A stretch of 15,930 nt of DNA, from assembly GCA_910588535.1 (NCBI GenBank), contig CAJUOO010000070.1, forward strand, positions 1-15,930, written 5' to 3'. The notes under the pieces were generated by a model. It was not told where the DNA came from and did no database searches. It was given only the letters and a program-made list of their open reading frames with translations. Shown piece after piece: positions 6,251 to 15,664 of this stretch (position 1 is the first letter of the stretch; each line of letters starts with the position of its first letter). The position numbers and the translations under genes are program-made. Source of the DNA: an uncultured Lachnospiraceae bacterium (GTDB taxonomy: Bacteria; Bacillota; Clostridia; Lachnospirales; Lachnospiraceae).

Positions 6251-6301
6251 ATAGATATATTCTGATGGCAGTATCAAATCTAACAAGGAGGTGTACCACT
6301 T

Positions 6302-6796
6302 ATGGCTAAAGTAGAATTGAAGAAACCGATCGTGGAGGAGATTTCTGAGCTGCTTAATGGCGCACAGTCAGCGGTTGTTGTTGATTACCGTGGTCTTACT
6401 GTGGAAGAAGATACAAGATTGCGCAGACAGTTAAGAGAAGCTGGCATTGTATATAAGGTTTACAAAAATACGATGATTAACTTTGCAGTGCAGGGAACAG
6501 AATTTGAAGCGTTGGTTCCACATTTGGAAGGGCCTACAGCACTCGCAGTGTCAAAGACAGATGCGACAGCTCCGGCAAGAATCTTGTATAATTTCTCCAA
6601 GGATGCCAAAGCACTGGAGTTAAAGGCAGGTATTGTGGAGGGAACCTATTATGATCAGAAGGGAATTCAGGTGATTGCATCGATTCCTTCCAGAGAAGAA
6701 TTGCTGTCCAAGTTCCTTGGAAGTATTCAGTCTCCTGTTACAAACTTTGCACGTGTTATTAAGCAGATTGCAGAGTCAAAGGGAGAGACTGCATAA
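6302..6796 (+). CDS. rplJ: Large subunit ribosomal protein L10 (uL10)
   Basis: A 164-residue protein that anchors L7/L12 dimers to the ribosome stalk and, as L10(L12)4, also binds its own mRNA leader. The N-terminal rRNA-binding domain shows KKPIVEEISELLNGAQ, VVVDYRGLTVEEDTRLRRQL and GIVYKVYKNTM. The C-terminal part has GSIQSPVTNFARVIKQIAE, the helix that carries L7/L12 dimers. Normal length. AAGGAGGTG at 6285-6293 lies 8 bases before the ATG. The leader of about 250 bases holds the attenuator. Co-transcribed with rplL, 53 bases downstream. Confidence 0.97.
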   Translation: MAKVELKKPIVEEISELLNGAQSAVVVDYRGLTVEEDTRLRRQLREAGIVYKVYKNTMINFAVQGTEFEALVPHLEGPTALAVSKTDATAPARILYNFSKDAKALELKAGIVEGTYYDQKGIQVIASIPSREELLSKFLGSIQSPVTNFARVIKQIAESKGETA

Positions 6797-6849
6797 CAGG
6801 CAGGGATGGAACGAAACAAAATATATGATAAAATGGAGGTAAATAAATT

Positions 6850-7209
6850 ATGACAACAGCAGAGATTATTGAAGTTATCAAAGGTCTTACCGTATTAGAA
6901 TTAAATGATTTAGTTAAGGCATGTGAGGAAGAGTTCGGTGTATCCGCAGCAGCAGGTGTTGTAGTTGCTCAGGCAGCAGGCCCGGCTGAGGAGGAGAAGA
7001 CAGAATTTGATGTTGAGCTGACTGAGGTTGGTTCTGAGAAGGTTAAGGTAATTAAGGTAGTTCGTGAGGCTACTGGCTTAGGCTTAAAAGAGGCAAAAGA
7101 AGTAGTAGACAGCGCTCCGAAGGTAGTGAAGGCTGGCGCAAGCAAAGAAGAAGCAGAAGAGATCAAGAAGAAGTTAGAAGAAGTTGGCGCAAAGGTTACA
7201 TTAAAGTAA
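6850..7209 (+). CDS. rplL: Large subunit ribosomal protein L7/L12 (bL12)
   Basis: A 119-residue stalk protein present in several copies per ribosome that recruits the translation GTPases. The N-terminal dimerisation domain (about 1-33) has VIKGLTVLELNDLVKACEEEFGV. An alanine/valine-rich hinge (34-48, SAAAGVVVAQAAGPA) follows. The C-terminal factor-binding domain runs from EKTEFDVELTEVGSEKVKVI, with GLGLKEAKEVVDSAPKVVK, to the end. GGAGGT at 6835-6840 serves the ATG. A terminator-like hairpin follows the stop codon by about 35 bases, which fits the need for more L7/L12 than RNA polymerase. Confidence 0.97.
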   Translation: MTTAEIIEVIKGLTVLELNDLVKACEEEFGVSAAAGVVVAQAAGPAEEEKTEFDVELTEVGSEKVKVIKVVREATGLGLKEAKEVVDSAPKVVKAGASKEEAEEIKKKLEEVGAKVTLK

Positions 7210-7242
7210 TACAAAATAGAGAGCTTTGGGCTGGAAATAGGC

Positions 7243-7280
7243 AAAAAAGAGTCATGGAGGAGTTCATGGCTCTTTTTATT
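7243..7280 (+). terminator. Terminator or attenuator between rplL and rpoB
   Basis: GAGTCATG (7249-7256) pairs with CATGGCTC (7265-7272), with one G-T pair. The flanking A-run (7244-7248) pairs with TTTTT (7273-7277), and the loop has 8 bases. It would end most rplJL transcripts and reduce readthrough into rpoBC. Confidence 0.8.
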
Positions 7281-7365
7281 TATAGTGAAAATGTGTGATT
7301 TATTCCAAGGATTGTATTATAACAAATAGCTGTAAGTTATTTCCACCATTTTTCCCAGATTTTTC

Positions 7366-7394
7366 TTGACATCTTGACTGGAATGTGATACCAT
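7366..7394 (+). promoter_or_regulatory. Promoter of rpoB-rpoC
   Basis: A perfect TTGACA (7366-7371), a 17-base spacer and TACCAT (7389-7394, four of six) with an extended TG at 7386-7387. A second TTGACT overlaps 3 bases later (7374-7379), with TAGAGT (7396-7401) at 16 bases, a possible tandem start. The first start falls near 7401, directly before an imperfect hairpin GCAC/GTGC (7402-7432) at the very 5' end of the transcript. Confidence 0.65.
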
Positions 7395-7482
7395 GTAGAG
7401 TGCACTATTGTGGTGACATATACCTATCGTGCCTAAACCATATTAGCAGGTTTTTGATAAAAAGACAAGGGGTGAAACGTCG

Positions 7483-10400
7483 ATGGAGAAAAACAGAATA
7501 CGTCCGGTGATTTCCGGTAAAAGTATGCGAATGAGCTATGCGAGACAGAAAGAGGTTCTCGATATGCCTAATCTGATTGAAATCCAGAAGGATTCTTACC
7601 AGTGGTTTCTGGATGAAGGGCTCAGAGAAGTTTTCGAAGACATATCTCCGATTGCAGATTACAGCGGACACTTAAGCTTAGAGTTTGTAGACTTCGTTTT
7701 ATGCGAGGATGATGTGAAGTACTCTATTGAGGAATGTAAAGAAAGAGATGCCACGTATGCCGCACCTTTGAAGGTGAGGGTCAGACTCTACAATAAAGAA
7801 AAAGATGAGATTAATGAACATGAGATTTTCATGGGTGATTTGCCGTTGATGACTGCGACAGGTACATTTGTCATTAATGGAGCTGAGCGTGTTATTGTCA
7901 GTCAGCTTGTACGTTCCCCCGGTATTTACTATGGTATTGCGCATGATAAAATTGGAAAGACATTGTACTCCTGCACGGTTATTCCCAACCGAGGTGCGTG
8001 GCTGGAGTACGAGACAGATTCCAACGACGTATTTTATGTCCGTGTGGACAGGACCAGAAAGGTTCCTGTTACCGTGTTGGTACGTGCGCTGGGGTATGGC
8101 ACCAATGCGGAGATTATAGAATTATTTGGTGAGGAGCCGAAGATTCTCGCGAGCTTTGGAAAGGATACATCTGATAACTATCAGGATGGTCTGCTGGAGC
8201 TTTACAAGAAGATACGTCCGGGTGAACCTCTTTCTGTGGACAGTGCAGAAAGCTTGATTACCTCGATGTTTTTTGATCCGAGAAGATACGATCTTGCCAA
8301 GGTAGGACGATATAAGTTTAATAAAAAATTACATTTTAAAAATAGAATCACGGGCTGTGTTCTTGCTCAGGATGTGCTTGATCCCACAACGGGAGAAGTG
8401 ATCGCAGAGAAGGGAACAGAGGTCACAGCGGGACTAGCTGTTGATATTCAGAATGCTGCTGTTCCTGCTGTATGGATTCAGACAGAGGAGAGGAATGTAA
8501 AAGTTCTCTCCAATATGATGGTTGATATAACAAAGTATGTGGACTGTAATCCGAGAGAGCTTGGAGTGACAGAAAATGTATTCTATCCTGTGTTAGAAGG
8601 AATTTTAAATGATAATGCAGGGGATGATGAGGCGATTCGGGAGGCAATTCGCAGAGATATTCCCGATCTGATTCCAAAGCATATCACGAAGGAAGACATT
8701 ATTGCTTCTATAAATTATAATATGCATCTGGAAGTAGGGATTGGTCATGATGATGATATTGACCATCTGGGAAATAGGCGTATTCGTGCGGTGGGAGAGC
8801 TTTTGCAGAATCAGTATCGAATTGGTCTGTCCAGAATGGAGCGTGTCGTTCGCGAGAGAATGACAACACAGGATCTGGATGGGGTTTCTCCACAGTCACT
8901 TATCAATATTAAGCCTGTGACAGCGGCGGTGAAGGAGTTTTTCGGCAGCTCGCAGCTTTCACAGTTTATGGATCAGAATAATCCATTGGGAGAGCTGACA
9001 CATAAAAGGCGTCTGTCCGCGCTAGGTCCGGGAGGTCTCTCCAGAGATCGTGCGGGATTTGAGGTGCGTGACGTACACTATACACATTATGGAAGAATGT
9101 GCCCGATTGAGACACCTGAGGGTCCAAATATTGGCTTGATTAACTCGTTGGCATGCTACGCGAGGATCAATGAGTATGGCTTTGTGGAGGCACCTTATCG
9201 CAAGGTGGATAAGACGACAGATCCAAAGAATCCAATTGTGACGGATGATGTGGTGTATTTGACGGCGGACGAGGAAGATAACTATATAGTGGCACAGGCG
9301 AATGAGCCACTTGATGAGATGGGGCATTTTGAGCACAGCAGTGTATCAGGACGCCACAAGGAGGAGACTTCTCAGTTTGAGAAGAGTAAGATTGATTTGA
9401 TGGATGTATCACCAAAGATGGTATTTTCTGTGGCTACCTCCATGATTCCGTTTTTGGAGAATGATGATGCAAACCGCGCGCTGATGGGGTCAAACATGCA
9501 GCGTCAGGCAGTTCCACTATTGACCACAGAAGCACCAGTGGTAGGTACAGGAATTGAGGCAAAGGCGGCAGTGGATTCTGGTGTCTGCGTTGTGGCGAAG
9601 CGTGCTGGTGTTGTGGCTCGTTCTACTTCAAAAGAGATCACTTTAAAATATGATGATGACGGAAGCAAAGAGACGTATAAATTAATTAAATTTTTGAGAA
9701 GTAACCAGTCCAACTGTTATAATCAGAAGCCGATTGTATTCAAGGGCGAGCATGTGGAGAAGGGACAGGTTATCGCAGACGGCGCATCTACCGCCAATGG
9801 GGAGATTGCGCTGGGCAAGAATCCGCTGATCGGATTTATGACTTGGGAAGGCTATAATTACGAGGATGCGGTACTGTTAAGTGAAAGATTGGTTATGGAT
9901 GATGTATATACATCTGTCCATATTGAAGAATATGAGGCGGAGGCACGTGACACCAAGCTTGGACCGGAGGAGATCACAAGGGATGTCCCCGGTGTGGGTG
10001 ATGATGCCTTGAAGGATCTAGATGAGAGGGGTATTATCCGCATTGGCGCAGAAGTGCGTGCCGGTGATATTCTGGTTGGCAAGGTGACACCGAAGGGCGA
10101 GACGGAGCTTACTGCTGAGGAGCGACTTTTAAGGGCAATCTTTGGTGAGAAGGCGAGGGAAGTGCGTGACACGTCATTAAAGGTGCCTCACGGCGAATAT
10201 GGTATTATTGTGGATGCTAAGGTGTTTACAAGGGAGAACGGTGATGAGCTGCCTCCGGGAGTGAATCAGACTGTGCGCATCTACATTGCACAGAAGAGAA
10301 AGATTTCCGTTGGTGATAAGATGGCAGGTCGTCATGGAAACAAGGGTGTTGTATCCAGAATCTTACCTGTGGAGGATATGCCATTTTTGCCGAATGGAAG

Positions 10401-11349
10401 GCCTCTTGATATTGTGCTTAATCCTCTGGGCGTGCCTTCTCGTATGAATATCGGGCAGGTATTGGAGATTCATCTTAGCTTAGCGGCGAGAGCACTTGGA
10501 TTTAATATTGCCACGCCGGTATTTGACGGGGCGAATGAGTTTGATATTATGGACACGCTGGATTTGGCGAATGATTATGTCAATCTTGAATGGGAAGAAT
10601 TTAAGGAGAAACATGAGGAGGAGCTGCTTCCAAGCGTGCTGGAATATTTGGAGAAGAATCTTGAGCATCGTTCTGTGTGGAAGGGTGTGCCGATCTCCAG
10701 AGATGGAAAGGTTAGACTTCGTGATGGTAGAACCGGCGAATATTTTGACAGTCCTGTAACAATAGGTCACATGCATTATCTAAAGCTTCATCATCTGGTG
10801 GATGATAAGATTCATGCGCGCTCTACGGGCCCTTACTCACTGGTGACGCAGCAGCCTCTTGGCGGTAAGGCACAGTTTGGTGGACAGCGTTTTGGTGAGA
10901 TGGAAGTTTGGGCTTTGGAGGCATATGGTGCTTCTTATACTCTTCAGGAGATTCTTACTGTGAAGTCAGATGATATTGTCGGGCGTGTAAAGACCTATGA
11001 GGCTATAATAAAGGGAGATAATATCCCTGAGCCGGGCATACCAGAGTCCTTTAAGGTGCTGCTAAAGGAGCTTCAGGCACTTGCTCTTGACGTGAAGGTT
11101 TTGAAGGATGACGACACAGAAGTAGAACTTATGGAAAATGTGGATTACACAGATACTGATCTTCATTCAATTATTGAGGGCGATAAGCGTTTCAGTGACG
11201 GGGAGTCCTATTCTTCTATGGGCTTTACAAGACAGGAATTTGATGAGGATAATGGGGAGCTGGTAGATACTGACGAGGAATATGATGATGCCGATGAGGA
11301 TGACGATTACCTAGGATTTGATGATGGTCTATCCGATGAGGAAGAGTGA
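7483..11349 (+). CDS. rpoB: DNA-directed RNA polymerase subunit beta
   Basis: The 1288-residue beta subunit, which with beta' forms the active centre of RNA polymerase. The rifampicin pocket is intact and of sensitive type: SSQLSQFMDQNNPLGELTHK from 489, with D497, H507 and S512 at the places of E. coli D516, H526 and S531. GRMCPIETPEGPNIGLI follows. The catalytic region KRKISVGDKMAGRHGNKGVV has lysines K946 and K954 equal to the two conserved active-site lysines. The C-terminal region with GGQRFGEMEVWALEAYGA is present. The last about 50 residues (1236-1288) form a strongly acidic, probably disordered tail. It is shorter than the E. coli protein because lineage-specific insertions are missing. 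The ATG is preceded by AAGGGGTG. rpoC follows 33 bases after the stop. Confidence 0.98.
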   Translation: MEKNRIRPVISGKSMRMSYARQKEVLDMPNLIEIQKDSYQWFLDEGLREVFEDISPIADYSGHLSLEFVDFVLCEDDVKYSIEECKERDATYAAPLKVRVRLYNKEKDEINEHEIFMGDLPLMTATGTFVINGAERVIVSQLVRSPGIYYGIAHDKIGKTLYSCTVIPNRGAWLEYETDSNDVFYVRVDRTRKVPVTVLVRALGYGTNAEIIELFGEEPKILASFGKDTSDNYQDGLLELYKKIRPGEPLSVDSAESLITSMFFDPRRYDLAKVGRYKFNKKLHFKNRITGCVLAQDVLDPTTGEVIAEKGTEVTAGLAVDIQNAAVPAVWIQTEERNVKVLSNMMVDITKYVDCNPRELGVTENVFYPVLEGILNDNAGDDEAIREAIRRDIPDLIPKHITKEDIIASINYNMHLEVGIGHDDDIDHLGNRRIRAVGELLQNQYRIGLSRMERVVRERMTTQDLDGVSPQSLINIKPVTAAVKEFFGSSQLSQFMDQNNPLGELTHKRRLSALGPGGLSRDRAGFEVRDVHYTHYGRMCPIETPEGPNIGLINSLACYARINEYGFVEAPYRKVDKTTDPKNPIVTDDVVYLTADEEDNYIVAQANEPLDEMGHFEHSSVSGRHKEETSQFEKSKIDLMDVSPKMVFSVATSMIPFLENDDANRALMGSNMQRQAVPLLTTEAPVVGTGIEAKAAVDSGVCVVAKRAGVVARSTSKEITLKYDDDGSKETYKLIKFLRSNQSNCYNQKPIVFKGEHVEKGQVIADGASTANGEIALGKNPLIGFMTWEGYNYEDAVLLSERLVMDDVYTSVHIEEYEAEARDTKLGPEEITRDVPGVGDDALKDLDERGIIRIGAEVRAGDILVGKVTPKGETELTAEERLLRAIFGEKAREVRDTSLKVPHGEYGIIVDAKVFTRENGDELPPGVNQTVRIYIAQKRKISVGDKMAGRHGNKGVVSRILPVEDMPFLPNGRPLDIVLNPLGVPSRMNIGQVLEIHLSLAARALGFNIATPVFDGANEFDIMDTLDLANDYVNLEWEEFKEKHEEELLPSVLEYLEKNLEHRSVWKGVPISRDGKVRLRDGRTGEYFDSPVTIGHMHYLKLHHLVDDKIHARSTGPYSLVTQQPLGGKAQFGGQRFGEMEVWALEAYGASYTLQEILTVKSDDIVGRVKTYEAIIKGDNIPEPGIPESFKVLLKELQALALDVKVLKDDDTEVELMENVDYTDTDLHSIIEGDKRFSDGESYSSMGFTRQEFDEDNGELVDTDEEYDDADEDDDYLGFDDGLSDEEE

Positions 11350-11382
11350 GTGTGAATTCAATTATAGAAGGGAGTGTCATTC

Positions 11383-14300
11383 ATGCCGGAGACAATGACG
11401 AATGAGGCAGTATATGAGCCGATGACCTTTGATAAAATTAAGATTGGGCTTGCTTCGCCGGAGAAGATCCAGCAGTGGTCAAGAGGAGAGGTATTAAAGC
11501 CGGAGACAATCAACTATAGGACACTGAAGCCGGAGAAAGACGGCTTGTTCTGTGAGAAAATATTTGGACCAAGCAAGGACTGGGAATGTCATTGTGGAAA
11601 ATATAAGAAAATTCGCTATAAAGGTGTGATCTGTGATCGATGCGGCGTGGAAGTGACCAAGGCAAGCGTGCGGCGTGAGCGTATGGGGCATATTCAGCTT
11701 GCGGCGCCGGTGTCCCATATCTGGTATTTTAAGGGGATTCCTAGTCGTATGGGGTTGATATTGGATCTGTCTCCAAGAACATTGGAGAAAGTATTGTATT
11801 TTGCCTCCTATATTGTGCTGGATAAGGGAGATACTGATCTACAGTATAAGCAGGTGTTATCCGAGAAGGAATATAGAGATAATTATGATAAATGGGGCAG
11901 CCGTTTCCGGGTAGGGATGGGCGCAGAAGCTATTATGGAACTTTTGCAGGCGATCGATCTGGAAAAGGATGCTGAGGAGTTAAAAAAGGGATTAAAGGAA
12001 TCCAGTGGGCAGAAGCGTGCTAGGATTATCAAGAGGCTGGAGGTGGTAGAGGCATTCCGCCTGTCTGGAAATAAGCCGGAGTGGATGATTCTCACAGTGA
12101 TTCCAGTTATTCCGCCTGACATTCGTCCTATGGTACAGCTTGATGGTGGACGTTTTGCAACCTCTGATCTCAATGATCTATACAGAAGAATTATTAACAG
12201 AAATAATCGTCTGGCAAGGCTCTTGGAGCTGGGTGCGCCGGAAATTATCGTGCGCAATGAAAAACGTATGCTTCAGGAGGCGGTGGATGCCCTAATTGAT
12301 AACGGCAGAAGAGGAAGACCTGTGACGGGGCCCGGAAATAGGGCATTAAAATCTCTGTCAGATATGCTTAAGGGCAAGCAGGGACGTTTCCGTCAGAATT
12401 TGCTTGGAAAGCGTGTTGATTATTCTGGTCGTTCTGTTATCGTTGTGGGACCAGAGCTTAAGATCTATCAGTGTGGACTTCCAAAAGAGATGGCGATTGA
12501 GCTGTTTAAGCCGTTTGTTATGAAAGAATTGGTTGCCAATCAGACAGCACATAATATTAAGAGTGCAAAGAAGATGGTTGACAGGGTAGAGAAGGAAGTA
12601 TGGGATGTGCTGGAGGATGTAATTAAAGAGCATCCGGTTATGCTGAACCGTGCACCTACACTTCACAGACTGGGTATTCAGGCATTTGAGCCGATTCTGG
12701 TAGAAGGTAAGGCGATCAAGCTTCACCCGCTGGTATGCACAGCATTTAATGCAGACTTTGACGGGGATCAGATGGCAGTACATCTGCCTCTGTCAGTGGA
12801 AGCACAGGCAGAGTGCCGATTCTTGTTGTTGTCACCGAACAATCTGCTAAAGCCATCAGACGGTGCACCTGTGGCGGTTCCGTCTCAGGATATGGTACTT
12901 GGTATCTACTACCTGACACAGGAAAGACCGGGCGCAGAGGGCGAGGGTAAATTTTTCAAGAATGTCAATGAGGCAATACTTGCATATGAAAATAAAGTAA
13001 TCACTCTTCATGCCAAGATAAAAGTGCGATGCAGCAAACAGATGCCAGATGGCACAAAGCTGACAGGCATTGTGGAATCGACAGTAGGACGCTTTATCTT
13101 CAACGAGATCCTGCCGCAGGATCTTGGATTTGTGGATAGAAGTGTGCCGGGCAATGAACTGCTGCCAGAGGTGGATTTCCATGTCGGCAAAAAGCAGTTG
13201 AAGAAGATTCTGGAAAAGGTTATCAATACGCATGGAGCAACAAGAACAGCAGAGGTTCTGGATGATATTAAATCCATGGGCTACAAGTATTCTACAAGGG
13301 CAGCTATGACAGTATCCATCTCAGATATGACTGTTCCAGAAAAGAAGAAGACAATTCTTGCCAATGCGGAGAAGACAGTTGAGTCGATTACAAGAAATTA
13401 CAGAAGAGGCTTTATCACTGACGAAGAACGCTATAAGGAAGTGATAGAGACGTGGAAAAATGCGGATGACGAGATCACAGATGCATTGCTTTCTGGTCTT
13501 GATAAATATAATAATATCTATATGATGGCAGATTCAGGAGCCCGTGGTTCCGATAAGCAGATCAAACAGCTTGCCGGTATGCGTGGATTGATGGCAGATA
13601 CGACAGGTCGTACCATCGAGCTCCCTATCAAGTCGAATTTCCGTGAGGGACTTGACGTGTTGGAGTACTTTATCTCTGCACACGGGGCCCGCAAGGGACT
13701 GTCTGACACAGCACTCCGTACAGCCGATTCTGGATACTTGACGAGACGTCTGGTAGATATCTCACAGGAGCTGATTATCCGTGAGGTGGATTGTTGTGAG
13801 GGCAGGGATGAGATTCCGGGTATGGAAGTCAAGGCGTTTATGGATGGACGTGAGACGATAGAGAGCTTGGAAGACAGAATTATGGGAAGATATGCGGCTG
13901 AAGATGTCAAAGATCCACAGAGTGGCGAGCTGATAGTAAAAGCAAATCATATGATCACGCCAAAGCGTGCGGTGAAGGTAGTTGGCAGTGGGGTGGAGAC
14001 AGTTAAGATTCGTACTATTCTTACCTGTAAATCTCACACAGGCGTGTGCGCAAAATGCTATGGTGCTAATATGGCTACTGGACAGGCGGTTCAGGTCGGT
14101 GAGGCAGTTGGTATCATTGCTGCACAGTCGATCGGTGAGCCGGGTACACAGCTTACTATGCGTACCTTCCATACAGGAGGAGTTGCCGGAGATGATATTA
14201 CGCAAGGTCTTCCTAGAGTTGAGGAGCTTTTTGAGGCGAGAAAGCCGAAGGGTCTTGCAATTATCGCTGAATTTGGCGGAGTGGCAACCTTTAAGGATAC

Positions 14301-15141
14301 AAAGAGAAAGCGCGAGATTATAATAACAGACAATGAGAATGGAAACTCTAAGTCTTATCTTATTCCTTATGGATCCAGAATAAAAATTCAGGATGGAGCT
14401 GTGCTTGAGGCAGGTGATGAGCTTACCGAGGGAAGTATTAATCCACATGATATATTAAAGATAAAGGGTGTGCGTGCCGTTCAGGATTACATGATCCAAG
14501 AGGTGCAGCGCGTGTACCGTCTGCAAGGTGTGGAGATCAACGACAAACACATCGAGGTGATTGTGCGTCAGATGTTGAAAAAGATCCGAGTGGAGGAGAG
14601 CGGGGACAGTGATTATCTTCCGGGTACGTCAATGGATGTGCTGGATTATAATGAAGAGAATGAAAGACTGATTGCAGAGGGCAAGAAGCCGATTGAAGGA
14701 AAGCAGGTAATGCTTGGAATCACCAAGGCTTCACTGGCTACCAATTCTTTCCTTTCCGCGGCATCCTTCCAAGAGACAACAAAAGTTCTCACAGAAGCTG
14801 CGATCAATGGAAAGATCGATCCACTTGTCGGCTTGAAGGAGAATGTAATTATCGGTAAACTTATCCCAGCAGGAACAGGTATGAAGCGGTATCGTTCCGT
14901 TAAGCTGGACACAGATTCCTCTGAGTTTGACGATGAAGTAAATATTGCTGATGACTACACCTACGGGTTGCTTCAGAAGAAAGCGATAAAAGATTTAGAA
15001 ACAGAAGAAAAACGCGGATATGAAGATTCATATGCAGAGAATACAGATGATGAGCTCGATCTTCAGGAGATGGAGGACGAACTTTTGGATGAAGTCGATT
15101 TAGAAGAATCCGAATTAGATACAGAAGAGAAAATGATATAG
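11383..15141 (+). CDS. rpoC: DNA-directed RNA polymerase subunit beta'
   Basis: The 1252-residue catalytic beta' subunit. Seen in order: N-terminal zinc site C69, C71, C84, C87; the lid/rudder and switch region with GKRVDYSGRSVIVVGP; the magnesium-binding NADFDGD at 456-462 with the three catalytic aspartates 458, 460, 462; the second zinc site C804, C882, C889, C892; and the trigger loop region AQSIGEPGTQLTMRTFHTGG (914-933). No large trigger-loop insertion is present, as usual for Firmicutes. The tail (about 1180-1252) is rich in Asp and Glu. The ATG at 11383 is chosen because AGAAGGGAG at 11366-11374 ends 8 bases before it. A GTG at 11374 in the same frame overlaps that ribosome binding site and is unlikely. 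Last gene of the cluster. Confidence 0.98.
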   Translation: MPETMTNEAVYEPMTFDKIKIGLASPEKIQQWSRGEVLKPETINYRTLKPEKDGLFCEKIFGPSKDWECHCGKYKKIRYKGVICDRCGVEVTKASVRRERMGHIQLAAPVSHIWYFKGIPSRMGLILDLSPRTLEKVLYFASYIVLDKGDTDLQYKQVLSEKEYRDNYDKWGSRFRVGMGAEAIMELLQAIDLEKDAEELKKGLKESSGQKRARIIKRLEVVEAFRLSGNKPEWMILTVIPVIPPDIRPMVQLDGGRFATSDLNDLYRRIINRNNRLARLLELGAPEIIVRNEKRMLQEAVDALIDNGRRGRPVTGPGNRALKSLSDMLKGKQGRFRQNLLGKRVDYSGRSVIVVGPELKIYQCGLPKEMAIELFKPFVMKELVANQTAHNIKSAKKMVDRVEKEVWDVLEDVIKEHPVMLNRAPTLHRLGIQAFEPILVEGKAIKLHPLVCTAFNADFDGDQMAVHLPLSVEAQAECRFLLLSPNNLLKPSDGAPVAVPSQDMVLGIYYLTQERPGAEGEGKFFKNVNEAILAYENKVITLHAKIKVRCSKQMPDGTKLTGIVESTVGRFIFNEILPQDLGFVDRSVPGNELLPEVDFHVGKKQLKKILEKVINTHGATRTAEVLDDIKSMGYKYSTRAAMTVSISDMTVPEKKKTILANAEKTVESITRNYRRGFITDEERYKEVIETWKNADDEITDALLSGLDKYNNIYMMADSGARGSDKQIKQLAGMRGLMADTTGRTIELPIKSNFREGLDVLEYFISAHGARKGLSDTALRTADSGYLTRRLVDISQELIIREVDCCEGRDEIPGMEVKAFMDGRETIESLEDRIMGRYAAEDVKDPQSGELIVKANHMITPKRAVKVVGSGVETVKIRTILTCKSHTGVCAKCYGANMATGQAVQVGEAVGIIAAQSIGEPGTQLTMRTFHTGGVAGDDITQGLPRVEELFEARKPKGLAIIAEFGGVATFKDTKRKREIIITDNENGNSKSYLIPYGSRIKIQDGAVLEAGDELTEGSINPHDILKIKGVRAVQDYMIQEVQRVYRLQGVEINDKHIEVIVRQMLKKIRVEESGDSDYLPGTSMDVLDYNEENERLIAEGKKPIEGKQVMLGITKASLATNSFLSAASFQETTKVLTEAAINGKIDPLVGLKENVIIGKLIPAGTGMKRYRSVKLDTDSSEFDDEVNIADDYTYGLLQKKAIKDLETEEKRGYEDSYAENTDDELDLQEMEDELLDEVDLEESELDTEEKMI

Positions 15142-15162
15142 AAAAGATATAACAATATAAGA

Positions 15163-15206
15163 AAAGGCTCCCATAAATGTGAGAAATACATCTATGGGAG
15201 CTTTTA
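15163..15206 (+). terminator. Terminator of rpoBC
   Basis: A 9-bp perfect GCTCCCATA/TATGGGAGC stem (15167-15175 with 15193-15201) is extended inward by ATGT/ACAT after one mismatch, with a 7-base loop. The A-run before it (15162-15165) faces TTTT at 15202-15205. It starts about 20 bases past the rpoC stop codon. Confidence 0.9.
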
Positions 15207-15293
15207 CTATTGGAATAAAATCTCATAACATTTTGTAAATTTTATACATTATCTACTGTTAAAAATGTGTTGAATCATTTTCTAGAAAGGTCT

Positions 15294-15440
15294 GCCCGGT
15301 GAACCGCCTGTGGTTCTCCGTCACCCCGCTCTCGCTTAGTGAAAAACGCAGCGGACGCTAAGCTCGAAATTACCTCGCTAAGCGCCGGCGTTTTTCAATA
15401 GGTTCCTTGAGAACCACAGGCGGTTCACCGGGCTGTTTTT
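15294..15440 (+). repeat. Long-hairpin repeat element, copy 1 (complete hairpin)
   Basis: A 25-bp perfect stem (15294-15318 with 15409-15433) encloses about 90 bases. Inside lies a second stem of 10 bp (TGAAAAACGC 15340-15349 with GCGTTTTTCA 15388-15397), plus the 8-mer CGCTAAGC twice (15356-15363, 15376-15383) and its near-complement GCTTAG (15334-15339). A run of five T follows the outer stem (15436-15440), so the whole looks like an oversized intrinsic terminator. It is much more G+C-rich than its surroundings. No transposase is seen, so it resembles a non-autonomous palindromic repeat (REP/MITE-like). Family unknown to me. Confidence 0.85.
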
Positions 15441-15597
15441 ATCAGTTAGGCAAAACACGTTGTATCTCTGTTTGTACAGGAATGATAGATAGTTTTTGTT
15501 GTCTTCTTAAAGAAAATTTGATGACTTATAAATACAAACAAACGAAACATAAAATAGAGTTACGAATATATGAAGAATCGCAGTGTATTTGAACACT
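15434..15597 (+). repeat. Diverged extension of copy 1 of the inverted repeat
   Basis: Similarity to the reverse complement of 15718-15879 continues beyond the hairpin. It is high up to 15461 (AGGCAAAACACGTT is shared exactly). Beyond that it is patchy: TTTGTA-AGG, AAAG-AA-TTT, ATACAAACA, and AAGAATC-CAG shortly before 15590. An open frame from a TTG at 15407 to 15592 runs through it, but the matching frame in the inverted copy has early stop codons, so coding is doubtful. Confidence 0.6.
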
Positions 15598-15664
15598 CCC
15601 ATCTGTCTGCTTTAGTGGGTATACAAATCAGGATGTGAAATTTTTATTTCACACTAATTCCCAA

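Noticed and set aside
6285..6300. Third L1-site mimic before rplJ, suggested by TACCACT next to the ribosome binding site
   Set aside because: The partner strand GUGGGAG is missing nearby, so the two-strand motif is not complete.
8941..9030. Possible rifampicin-resistance change in rpoB
   Set aside because: The residues at the classic resistance positions (D497, H507, S512) are the sensitive type.
11374..11382. GTG start three codons upstream of the chosen rpoC start
   Set aside because: The GTG overlaps the AGAAGGGAG ribosome binding site that is well placed for the ATG at 11383.
13762..14448. 228-codon open frame on the minus strand inside rpoC
   Set aside because: It lies fully antisense to conserved rpoC motifs (zinc site, trigger loop), and its translation has no recognisable domain and a skewed composition.
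15407..15592. 61-codon open frame starting at a TTG in the repeat arm
   Set aside because: It begins inside the hairpin arm without a ribosome binding site, and the corresponding frame in the inverted copy is broken by early stops.
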